NCBI GenBank assembly: GCA_029261295.1
Contig: JAJDBP010000027.1
Location: 1 to 42,501 of the forward strand
Source of the DNA: Nitrospirales bacterium
GTDB taxonomy: Bacteria > Nitrospirota > Nitrospiria > Nitrospirales > UBA8639
Length of the DNA: 42,501 nucleotides
Reading direction: 5' to 3'
Part shown: positions 10,412 to 17,213 of the stretch, piece by piece
Position numbering within the stretch: position 1 is the first letter of the stretch
Layout of the letters: every line of letters begins with the position of its first letter
Made by a program: the position numbers and the translations under genes
Notes under the pieces: generated by a model
The model's input: the letters and a program-made list of their open reading frames with translations, nothing else
Told to the model about the DNA's origin: nothing
Databases searched by the model: none

Positions 10412-10564
10412 ATGTCAGCATTTTTAGTAGAACTATGGGATTTTATGCGCGAGCGGAAAAAGTTCTGGTTGGCGCCCATTATCATTATGCTCTTACTCTT
10501 AGGCGGGCTCATTATTTTGAGTGAAGGTTCAGCTGTAGCCCCCTTTATCTATACCCTGTTTTAA
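10412..10564 (+). CDS. DUF5989 family small membrane protein
   Basis: A 50-residue protein, too short for most default gene calls. It starts MSAFLVELWDFMRERKKFW, has one transmembrane helix (about residues 20-37, rich in Ile and Leu), and ends SAVAPFIYTLF. This is the typical layout of DUF5989 proteins, which repeatedly follow carbamoyltransferase/SxtJ genes. A very strong ribosome site GAAGGAGGAG ends 8 bases before the ATG and overlaps the region just after the upstream stop. The strong site, family match and operon position make it a real gene. Function is unknown. Confidence 0.85.
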   Translation: MSAFLVELWDFMRERKKFWLAPIIIMLLLLGGLIILSEGSAVAPFIYTLF

Positions 10565-10638
10565 GACACCAGAGTTGGCTATTCACTTAATTGGAGCTTT
10601 ACTCTAAAACAGAATAGTAGGATTCTAAGTCCATCCTC

Positions 10639-10666
10639 TTGACTCTTTAAATTGGTGAATTATTAT
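10639..10666 (+). promoter_or_regulatory. Candidate sigma-70-type promoter of the moxR-bat operon
   Basis: TTGACT (five of six) at 10639-10644 and TATTAT (five of six) at 10661-10666 are separated by 16 bases. The start point would be near 10673, leaving a leader of about 115 bases before moxR. The leader ends in a small hairpin, ACCCG at 10769-10773 pairing with CGGGT at 10783-10787, directly before the moxR ATG. Confidence 0.5.
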
Positions 10667-10789
10667 GTAAAAGATGGGGCAAACGTTCCTCGGACCATAA
10701 TGAGGCACCGTATTTAAAAGCCACGAGAACCTATTCTGTTTGCTTTTGGGAAGACCATAAATTTTTGACCCGTATTACTTATCGGGTTC

Positions 10790-11776
10790 ATGCCACGACA
10801 TATGTCTGGATCTGAACACGAACAGCTCTCTCAACTTCGTGCCTTCCTCAATCGCCAAATCATTGGCCAAGAAGGTTTAACTCTCAGGCTGTTGATTGCC
10901 CTGTTAGCAGATGGCCATCTCCTCGTCGAGGGTGCACCAGGTTTAGCCAAAACCACAGCCATTAAAACACTTGCCGCAGGAGTAGAGGCCGATTTCCACC
11001 GAGTCCAATTTACTCCTGATCTCTTGCCTGCAGACATTACCGGCACAGATATTTATCGGCCTCAAGACGGCTCCTTCCGTTTCCAACCTGGCCCCATTTT
11101 TCACAACTTGGTTCTTGCAGATGAAATCAACCGAGCTCCAGCCAAAGTGCAGGCGGCATTGCTGGAAGCTATGGGTGAGCATCAGGTCACCATTGGCCGA
11201 ACCAGTTATCCTCTGCCCGAATTATTTATGGTCATGGCCACGCAAAATCCCATTGAGCAAGAAGGTACCTATCCGCTTCCTGAAGCTCAATTGGATCGAT
11301 TTCTGCTGTATGTTCGGGTTCAATATCCTTCGGTAGAAAGCGAACGTCGCATTGCCGAACTGGTGCGGAATCAGGCCAAAGCTACACCTATCGACTCGAT
11401 TGATCAGGTCTCGCCAATTCCTCAAAAGGTCTTATTGGCAGCGCGCCGACTTATCTGGGATGTTCACCTTGCGCCCACTTTGGAAGAATATCTTGTGCAA
11501 CTCGTCGTGGCCACGCGGGACCCTGCCCCATACAGCCAAACATTGAAACAATGGGTGCGGTTCGGGGCGAGCCCTCGTGCAACCATGGGTTTGGAACGAT
11601 GCGCCAGAGCGCATGCATGGTTAGAAGGCCGGGATTATGTGTCGCCAGAAGATATTCAGGCCGTGGCACACGATGTACTCCGGCACCGAATTTTGCTCAC
11701 ATTTGAAGCTGAAGCTGAAGGCATCACGACCGACCATGTGGTGTCTGAGATTTTGAATCATGTGGCCGTTCCGTAA
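10790..11776 (+). CDS. moxR: MoxR-family AAA+ ATPase
   Basis: AAA+ ATPase of the MoxR family, thought to act as a chaperone that remodels VWA-domain partner proteins. The 328 residues contain Walker A GAPGLAKT (residues 48-55), Walker B LADEINRA (about 109-116), sensor-type MATQNPIEQEGTYPLPEAQ (about 149-167) and the lid domain with a FGASPRA motif near residue 263. It heads a same-strand array with DUF58, DUF4381 and VWA genes, the classic MoxR/Bat arrangement. No Shine-Dalgarno precedes ATG 10790; ATG 10802 is an alternative start. It overlaps the next gene by 17 bases, so the two are translationally coupled. Confidence 0.95.
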   Translation: MPRHMSGSEHEQLSQLRAFLNRQIIGQEGLTLRLLIALLADGHLLVEGAPGLAKTTAIKTLAAGVEADFHRVQFTPDLLPADITGTDIYRPQDGSFRFQPGPIFHNLVLADEINRAPAKVQAALLEAMGEHQVTIGRTSYPLPELFMVMATQNPIEQEGTYPLPEAQLDRFLLYVRVQYPSVESERRIAELVRNQAKATPIDSIDQVSPIPQKVLLAARRLIWDVHLAPTLEEYLVQLVVATRDPAPYSQTLKQWVRFGASPRATMGLERCARAHAWLEGRDYVSPEDIQAVAHDVLRHRILLTFEAEAEGITTDHVVSEILNHVAVP

Positions 11777-12785
11777 CCGCGCAAGTGCCCCTGTCTCTGT
11801 AGCCTCCCCACTGGAATCCGATCCCTTCCAAGGAGTCCGCGTTCACCTGAAGGACCTTATTCAGGCACGTCATCAAATATGTGGTTTAGAGGTCAACCGC
11901 CGGGTCCGATCCCATGCTCTGTTAGCTGGAGGGGAACGCTCCCCGTTCAAGGGTCGCGGTATTGATTTTGAAGAATCCCGCCGGTATCAGCCAGGTGACG
12001 ATGTGCGGTTGATGGATTGGAGGGTCACGGCTCGAACCAATGAACCATACCTGAAAGTCTTTCGAGAAGAGCGTGAACGTCCGGTCTTTATGATGGTTGA
12101 TGATCGGCAAACCATGCATTTCGGAACCAAAGTCGCATTTAAATCGGTCGCCGCCGCACGAGCGGCGGCTTTGTTGGGGTGGGCATCACATGCTAGAGGT
12201 GATCGAGTGGGTGGTATTGTCTTTGCCGAAGCTGATCACGTGGAATTGCGTCCGAAAGGCGGACGATCGGGTATCCTTCAATTACTCAATGTATTAGCTA
12301 ATCGATCAGCTCAACCTGCGGCACAATTTCCCGAACCGGTTGTTTCAGCGACATCCTTTCGTTTAGCACTCAATCGTATTCTGAAAGCCGCTCGTCCGGG
12401 AAGCCTGATTTTTCTCTTCAGTGATTTTCGAGAATGGGATCAACGGTCAAAAACCGCGTTGCTTCGACTGGGGACTCATCACGAAGTAGTTGCCGTGTTT
12501 ATTTATGATCAATTAGAACAGGTAGCTCCACCTCCGGGCTCTTATCCCATTACGGATGGACATGATCATGGCATTTTGCAGACTCACTCTTCACAAACTG
12601 TTGAAGCCTATGCACAAGCTTTTCATAAACGGTATGAAGAAGTTCGTCGGCTGTGTAGTTCTCGGGGTATTGGGTTTGTTCCTTTAGCCACGCATGAAGA
12701 TATTCCTTCACAATTGACGAAGGGGCTCCAAGCCCTAGGGAATCTCCGTAGTGCCAATCATTCAGGAGTAGCGGGAGTCGCCTGA
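11760..12785 (+). CDS. DUF58 domain protein (Bat operon)
   Basis: A 341-residue DUF58 protein with a degenerate VWA-like fold. The family signature is clear: FEESRRYQPGDDVRLMDWR (about residues 63-81) followed by RTNEPYLKVFREER and a VFMMVDDRQTM strand (about 104-114). The latter resembles a VWA MIDAS strand with its serines lost. There is no transmembrane segment, unlike some DUF58 relatives, so the protein is probably cytoplasmic at the membrane face. In known MoxR operons DUF58 proteins are cotranscribed with the ATPase and are candidate clients. It starts inside moxR and stops one base before the DUF4381 gene. Confidence 0.9.
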   Translation: MWPFRNRASAPVSVASPLESDPFQGVRVHLKDLIQARHQICGLEVNRRVRSHALLAGGERSPFKGRGIDFEESRRYQPGDDVRLMDWRVTARTNEPYLKVFREERERPVFMMVDDRQTMHFGTKVAFKSVAAARAAALLGWASHARGDRVGGIVFAEADHVELRPKGGRSGILQLLNVLANRSAQPAAQFPEPVVSATSFRLALNRILKAARPGSLIFLFSDFREWDQRSKTALLRLGTHHEVVAVFIYDQLEQVAPPPGSYPITDGHDHGILQTHSSQTVEAYAQAFHKRYEEVRRLCSSRGIGFVPLATHEDIPSQLTKGLQALGNLRSANHSGVAGVA

Positions 12786-12786
12786 A

Positions 12787-13284
12787 ATGCCAAACGGTCA
12801 CGATCCCTTACAAGAGTTGCGCGACGTGCATATGCCAGATCCGATTTCCTGGTGGCCTCCTGCCTTTGGGTGGTGGATGATCATTGTTGTATTGGTCATT
12901 GTCGTGAGTTTGCTCCTTTGGGCGAAGGCTTACTGGGAACGAACTCGACCTCGACGCGTGGCATTGGCCCAACTTGAGCTAGTGAAGCAACAGTATGTCA
13001 CATATTCAGATGATCAACATGCCATCACTCAGTTATCAAGCCTCTTGCGTCAATATGCCATTGCCGTATTTCCACGATCTCACGTAGCTGGGTTGTCGGG
13101 ACAAGCCTGGCTGAAATTTTTGGATACTACCGGCGGCACGAATCAATTTTCAGAAGGGCCAGGACAATCGTTACGGTCTGGGCCCTATCAGATGCCAGGT
13201 CTCGAGCCTGCAGCAGATCTTCTACCGTTAGTAGAACGATGGATTCGTCAGGTTCAGGTACCCGCAAGGAAACCAGCGGCATGA
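12787..13284 (+). CDS. DUF4381 membrane protein (Bat operon)
   Basis: A 165-residue protein with one transmembrane helix (about residues 32-52, IIVVLVIVVSLLLWAKAYW) preceded by a tryptophan-rich stretch PISWWPPAFGWW, as is usual in DUF4381 proteins. The C-terminal part is a helical domain including LSSLLRQYAIAVFPR and GLSGQAWLKFLD. DUF4381 genes lie between DUF58 and VWA genes in many MoxR operons and are thought to belong to the membrane-bound Bat complex. The stop overlaps the batA ATG in the form ATGA, which couples translation. No enzymatic motif is present. Confidence 0.85.
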   Translation: MPNGHDPLQELRDVHMPDPISWWPPAFGWWMIIVVLVIVVSLLLWAKAYWERTRPRRVALAQLELVKQQYVTYSDDQHAITQLSSLLRQYAIAVFPRSHVAGLSGQAWLKFLDTTGGTNQFSEGPGQSLRSGPYQMPGLEPAADLLPLVERWIRQVQVPARKPAA

Positions 13285-14330
13285 TGTCTCTTTTGTGGCC
13301 ATGGATATTGGCGTTGGGCTTCATGCCCTGGCTTATCAGACGGTGGGCTCCTCCGGCCACTGAGCAAGCGACAGCCGCCCTGCGTGTCCCTCACTTTCGA
13401 GATATGGTTCAGTTTCGGTCAGTTCGTTCAAGCGACAATGTTCAACGTGGCTCGTCGTTTTGGTTTAGCATGCTGATATGGCTGCTGTTGCTTGTTGCCG
13501 CCGCACGGCCGCAATGGATAGGCGAACCGGTTGGCCTGCCGACCAGTGGGCGAGATTTAATGTTGGCGGTAGATATTTCTGGCAGCATGGAAATCCCCGA
13601 TTTCTCAGTTAACGGGAAAGAAGTGACTCGTCTCGAAGTGGTCAAACATACGGCGAGAGAATTTATTGCGCGACGGACCGGCGATCGAGTCGGTCTGATT
13701 GTGTTTGGATCTCAAGCCTATGTGCAGACACCCCTGACATTTGATCGCGAGACGGTAAGCACCATGTTACAGGAAGCGGAAATAGGCTTAGCCGGAAAAG
13801 AAACCGCTATTGGGGATGCGATTGGTCTGGCCGTCAAGCGGCTGAAAGAACAACCTTCTGGTAGCCGTGTCTTGGTGTTGCTCACAGATGGGGCGAATAC
13901 TGCGGGGCAGGTCTCTCCAAAACAAGCTGGAGATATGGCGAAAGAACAGGGCCTGCGGATTTATACCATAGGAGTAGGCGCAGATAGTATGAAGGTTGAT
14001 TCGTTGTTTGGGTCTCGGACGGTGAACCCCTCTCGGGATTTGGATGAGAATACGCTGCGCCATTTGGCCCAAGCAACGGGTGGGATATATCTCCGTGCCA
14101 AAAATACTGAGGCCTTGGCGAATGTCTATACTGAGCTTGATAGTCTAGAGCCAGCCTCCACGGATACGGAACTCTTTCGTCCCAAGACGGAACTCTTTAT
14201 CTGGCCCTTGGGCTTCGCTCTAGGCATGTCTGCTCTTATGGCCGTGTCTCTTTTGATTCAGAAAGGATTATTCGTAGGAATGAAGTGGCCGGTGGATACG
14301 GCAAACAGAGGGACAAAGGTGGGGCTATAA
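13281..14330 (+). CDS. batA: VWA-domain membrane protein BatA
   Basis: Von Willebrand factor A protein of the BatA type, 349 residues. Two N-terminal membrane segments (about residues 3-15 and 58-75) precede the VWA domain; its metal-ion-dependent adhesion site is DISGS at D98, S100 and S102, with a TDGAN motif near residue 200. A final transmembrane helix (about residues 306-330) places the VWA domain between membrane anchors. A start 42 bases upstream is possible, but ATG 13281 overlaps the previous stop (ATGA), has AAGGAA upstream and gives the usual N-terminus. Bat proteins were named for Bacteroides aerotolerance; their direct activity is unknown. Confidence 0.9.
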   Translation: MMSLLWPWILALGFMPWLIRRWAPPATEQATAALRVPHFRDMVQFRSVRSSDNVQRGSSFWFSMLIWLLLLVAAARPQWIGEPVGLPTSGRDLMLAVDISGSMEIPDFSVNGKEVTRLEVVKHTAREFIARRTGDRVGLIVFGSQAYVQTPLTFDRETVSTMLQEAEIGLAGKETAIGDAIGLAVKRLKEQPSGSRVLVLLTDGANTAGQVSPKQAGDMAKEQGLRIYTIGVGADSMKVDSLFGSRTVNPSRDLDENTLRHLAQATGGIYLRAKNTEALANVYTELDSLEPASTDTELFRPKTELFIWPLGFALGMSALMAVSLLIQKGLFVGMKWPVDTANRGTKVGL

Positions 14331-14332
14331 GT

Positions 14333-16216
14333 ATGCAGACCTTTCATTTTCTTCGCCCCGAATGGTTATGGGGGTTTCTTCCTTTGGCGGGACTGCTGAT
14401 CTTCTTGACCGGGAGAAATTACACCATTCAGCTGTGGGAGTCGGCCTGTGATTCACATTTATTACCGCACGTGTTGGTGGGGCCTCAGGAAACAAAATCA
14501 AATAGCCCGATTTTTCTTCTTGGTCTAGGGTGGACGTTGGCCCTGCTGGCCCTAGCTGGCCCGGCGTGGACTCAATTGCCTCAGCCCGTCTTTCGCGCGG
14601 AATCGGCATTAGTGATTGTGTTGGATGTTTCGCGTTCAATGGATGCCCAGGATGTCGCTCCTTCAAGGCTAACTCGAGCCAAACACAAAATCCTCGATAT
14701 TCTTCAAGTCAGAAAAGAAGGACAAACGGCGTTGATTATTTTCGGTGGGGAATCATTTGTCGTGTCCCCTCTGACAGATGATGCTCGCACGATGAAGACT
14801 CTCGTACAATCCTTGGAAACTAATCTCATCCCAGTTCAGGGGAGCCGTCCTGACTTGGCATTGAAGAGAGGGAATGCCTTATTAGAACAGGCTGGGATTC
14901 CTGGAGGCGATCTCTTGCTTATTACGGATGGGGAAGCGGAGCCAACAACCATCGAAACGATAAAACAATTGGCCAAAAAGGGAAGGCACATTTCCATTTT
15001 AGGTGTGGGCACCGAAGATGGAGCGCCGATCCCTGAGCAAGGGGGTTTCGTCAAAGATCAAACTGGAGCCATTGTTATTCAGAAATTAGGACCCGACTCT
15101 TTGGAATCAGCTGCCCGTATGGCGGGTGGCCGATATTCTACGGTTTCCCTCGATGATCGGGATTTAGATAAGGTATTACCCTCTGTTGATGGTTCAAGGC
15201 TTTCTACGCAGAGCGACTCCAATCAACGCACAACCAATATCTGGCGAGAGGAAGGGCCATGGTTAGCTGTGGCTCTTTTGGTCGTCGCCCTTCCAGCCTT
15301 TCGTCGTGGCTGGGTGGGTGTGGTGCTGCTCTGTCTCCTCTTCCCTCAAATCAGTCAGGCATTTTCTTGGGAGAATGTGTGGGAACGTTCAGATCAACAG
15401 GCCATGAAGGCTTTTGAACAACAAGATCCTAAGAAAGCGGCAACGTTGTTTGAACAGTCTGACTGGAAGGGAATTGCCCATTACCGAGCCGGTGAGTATG
15501 AACAAGCCGAACAAATATTTTCGGGATTAGATTCTGCTGTAGGCCAGTATAATCGTGGGAATGCCTTGGCTAGATTGGGTAAATATCCGGAAGCCATCGC
15601 ATCCTATCAAGCGGCTTTAACAAAACAGCCGAATCATGAAGATGCGCAACATAATTTAGATCTTCTTAAGAAGATGCTAGAGGATCAACAATCGCCGTCA
15701 TCTCAAGAAAACGATTCGCAATCATCTGATTCGTCATCGGAAGATCAGCAACAAAAAAGCGATGGGAAAGATTCCGAGCAACAGAGTCAGAAAAATACAT
15801 CTCAGAAAAGTGACCAAGAGAAGAAATCAGGCGAAGAGGCTTCTCATCCTGAACAAAACGAAACGGAAAAGGGAGCGTCCGAGTCACCTCAAGATTCTTC
15901 AAATAATGCCAAACAATCAGAAAATTCCGAGTCGCAGAACTCTGCCCAAGAATCAAAAAACATGACGGATTCATCTGACCTGGCTCAATCATCTCCAGGG
16001 GATGACAAGAAAGAATCGAACTTTCAGGAAAAATTGGCAGCGGCCTCCCCGTCAGAGGAAGCGCGTCAAGACCAGAAATCTGAACAGGCTCTTCAGCAGT
16101 GGCTCCGTCGGATTCCCGATGATCCTGGAGGACTGTTGAGGCGGAAGTTTATTCTGGAACATCGCCGTCGCGTGGAATCAGGAACAGCAGTGGATGCGTC
16201 TGGGAGGCCTTGGTAA
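14333..16216 (+). CDS. batB: BatB/BatC-type fusion: VWA and TPR membrane protein
   Basis: A 627-residue fusion. The N-terminal half is BatB-like: two membrane segments (about residues 13-28 and 56-75), the VWA domain with MIDAS DVSRS starting at D98, and a third hydrophobic region near 305-340. The second half is BatC-like: TPR motifs (about residues 365-450, including a GNALARLGKYPEAIASYQAAL repeat unit), then a tail of about 110 residues very rich in Ser, Gln, Glu and Lys (about 450-565), and a folded end LQQWLRRIPDDPGGLLRRKF that is typical of such proteins. ATG 14333 is chosen two bases after the batA stop. The low-complexity tail is probably a flexible periplasmic linker. Confidence 0.9.
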   Translation: MQTFHFLRPEWLWGFLPLAGLLIFLTGRNYTIQLWESACDSHLLPHVLVGPQETKSNSPIFLLGLGWTLALLALAGPAWTQLPQPVFRAESALVIVLDVSRSMDAQDVAPSRLTRAKHKILDILQVRKEGQTALIIFGGESFVVSPLTDDARTMKTLVQSLETNLIPVQGSRPDLALKRGNALLEQAGIPGGDLLLITDGEAEPTTIETIKQLAKKGRHISILGVGTEDGAPIPEQGGFVKDQTGAIVIQKLGPDSLESAARMAGGRYSTVSLDDRDLDKVLPSVDGSRLSTQSDSNQRTTNIWREEGPWLAVALLVVALPAFRRGWVGVVLLCLLFPQISQAFSWENVWERSDQQAMKAFEQQDPKKAATLFEQSDWKGIAHYRAGEYEQAEQIFSGLDSAVGQYNRGNALARLGKYPEAIASYQAALTKQPNHEDAQHNLDLLKKMLEDQQSPSSQENDSQSSDSSSEDQQQKSDGKDSEQQSQKNTSQKSDQEKKSGEEASHPEQNETEKGASESPQDSSNNAKQSENSESQNSAQESKNMTDSSDLAQSSPGDDKKESNFQEKLAAASPSEEARQDQKSEQALQQWLRRIPDDPGGLLRRKFILEHRRRVESGTAVDASGRPW

Positions 16217-16260
16217 GAGAAGCGAGAATCTTTCTTGGTTTTTCAATTTGAGATTCAACT

Positions 16261-16283
16261 CCCTCGCCCTTTAAGGGAGAGGG
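16261..16283. repeat. Hairpin repeat of the CCCTC-GAGGG type
   Basis: CCCTCGCCCT (16261-16270) and AGGGAGAGGG (16274-16283) form a ten-position stem with one G-A mismatch and a TTA loop, followed by TTGGGGGGAGGG. This pattern matches a dispersed intergenic repeat known from many bacterial genomes. Copy number in this genome cannot be judged from the window. Confidence 0.6.
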
Positions 16284-16349
16284 TTGGGGGGAGGGTAAAG
16301 TCCTAACGAGAAATCGTGGACTATATCTTGCCAATCGTTTTTCAGTGTT

Positions 16350-16398
16350 GCCGGGGTTCGGCCCGGCGGCCGATCTACTTTTCTTTCGGGAAAAGTAG
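16350..16398. repeat. Double-hairpin intergenic repeat, left copy
   Basis: GCCGGG and CCCGGC (16350-16367) form one stem around a TTCG-type loop. CTACTTTTC (16375-16383) and GAAAAGTAG (16390-16398) form a second perfect 9-bp stem with a 6-base loop. The layout GGGGTTCG, CCGGC, then CTACTTTTC/GAAAAGTAG matches a repeat family I recall from many proteobacterial intergenic regions. The first part recurs at 17168-17192. Confidence 0.6.
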
Positions 16399-16609
16399 AC
16401 AAAACCATTGACGCCCAGTCCGGTCATAAAAATGGGATGGACGCAAGATGGAGAGTGGACCAACTCGCTATGCTCAAACAAGGCCCGCCGAATACAAAGA
16501 GCGTCCGACCCGAGGGCCGTTCTGTAGGCGTAGGTTTTGAGAAACAACTTGAAGGGATTATTGCGAAGAAAGAGAACGATTTCATGGATTGTTATCAGGA
16601 TAATATTAT

Positions 16610-16632
16610 AATTGTCTGAGAGACAATTTTTT
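16610..16632 (+). terminator. Intrinsic terminator downstream of batB
   Basis: AATTGTCT (16610-16617) pairs perfectly with AGACAATT (16621-16628) around a GAG loop, and four further T residues follow. The stem is AU-rich and so only moderately stable. It would end or reduce transcription coming from moxR-batB before the SF0329-like gene. Confidence 0.55.
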
Positions 16633-16645
16633 AAATGGCTAATTT

Positions 16646-17143
16646 ATGCAATGGAGTAAACGAAAGAAGAAAGTAGAGTCTTTCTTTTCTGAAGTTGTTA
16701 AAGGTCGTGTCGAGTTGCGCTCTACTCGCTATAGGGATTCTCACGATGAAGAAGGTCGGGGATCTATCACTTTCGATAAGAATGAGATTTGGAACATGTG
16801 CACGGTATCGTTTTATTCCACAGAGTTTGAACGAATTAATGAAATTGTTAGCAGAGAAAACATTTCGCCGTATGAAGCCCAAAAAATTGCACATGAAGAA
16901 CTAGTAAGGGAAGGTGAGTTAAATCAATATACTTTTTACGATTCGCTTGATGAATTCTCGAATAACTCGATAGAGAGTTCTCTCACCTCGGAAAATCTAT
17001 TAATCCGCTGCCTTGCCATGCTTGATTCTAGAGTTGGTAAACGGCGATTTAAGACCTATGATTTGACCCAAGAGAGTAAGAAGGTCATTCAGTTTTATAA
17101 AATCAGATGTGATTGTGAAGGTTGGTCAAAGCCTGCTTGGTAA
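16646..17143 (+). CDS. SF0329-like family protein in an AT-rich insert
   Basis: A 165-residue soluble protein that I match, from memory, to the SF0329 family: it starts MQWSKRKKKVESFF, continues with GRVELRSTRYR near residue 20, and has GRGSITFDKNEIWNMCT (about 37-53). The second half carries an acidic, helical segment and ends RCDCEGW. Function of the family is unknown. Sampled blocks fall to 32% G+C (16921-16980), well below the Bat genes on both sides. It interrupts the batB-batD order and is flanked by copies of the same short repeat. Horizontal acquisition is the simplest explanation. The ribosome site is weak. Confidence 0.7.
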   Translation: MQWSKRKKKVESFFSEVVKGRVELRSTRYRDSHDEEGRGSITFDKNEIWNMCTVSFYSTEFERINEIVSRENISPYEAQKIAHEELVREGELNQYTFYDSLDEFSNNSIESSLTSENLLIRCLAMLDSRVGKRRFKTYDLTQESKKVIQFYKIRCDCEGWSKPAW

Positions 17144-17150
17144 TTATATT
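17122..17150 (+). promoter_or_regulatory. Candidate promoter before batD
   Basis: TTGGTC at 17122-17127 (three of six, keeping the TTG) and TATATT at 17145-17150 (five of six) are separated by 17 bases. The element overlaps the end of the SF0329-like gene and would start RNA near 17157, upstream of batD and the Gld genes. The -35 match is poor, so this is a hypothesis. Confidence 0.35.
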
Positions 17151-17167
17151 TCTAATATTCTGTAATA

Positions 17168-17192
17168 CCGGGGTTCGTTTCGGTAACCGATC
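17168..17192. repeat. Intergenic repeat, right partial copy
   Basis: CCGGGGTTCG, nine bases, then CCGATC occurs here and with identical spacing at 16351-16375. In this copy the nine middle bases differ, but the bases around it (17166-17185) can still form an eight-pair stem with G-U pairs and a TTCG loop. The adjoining CTACTTTTC hairpin of the left copy is absent. The two copies bracket the SF0329-like gene. Confidence 0.5.
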
Positions 17193-17213
17193 AGAAGGAA
17201 TTGAGCATACGGT

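Larger units (their letters stand above)
16217..16645. other. Repeat-bearing insertion region between batB and the SF0329-like gene
   Basis: No gene is supported in these 429 bases. From left to right they contain a CCCTC/GAGGG hairpin repeat, a GC hairpin with a second hairpin that matches a widespread intergenic repeat style, a stretch open on the minus strand that I consider noncoding, and an intrinsic terminator. The Bat gene order resumes only at batD, so this stretch together with the following gene looks like foreign sequence set into the operon. Confidence 0.55.

Noticed and set aside
16149-16547. Minus-strand open frame of 132 codons
   Set aside because: It runs through two intergenic repeats and into the batB end. 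The peptide looks like the repeat-derived false proteins annotated in many genomes, with no ribosome site.
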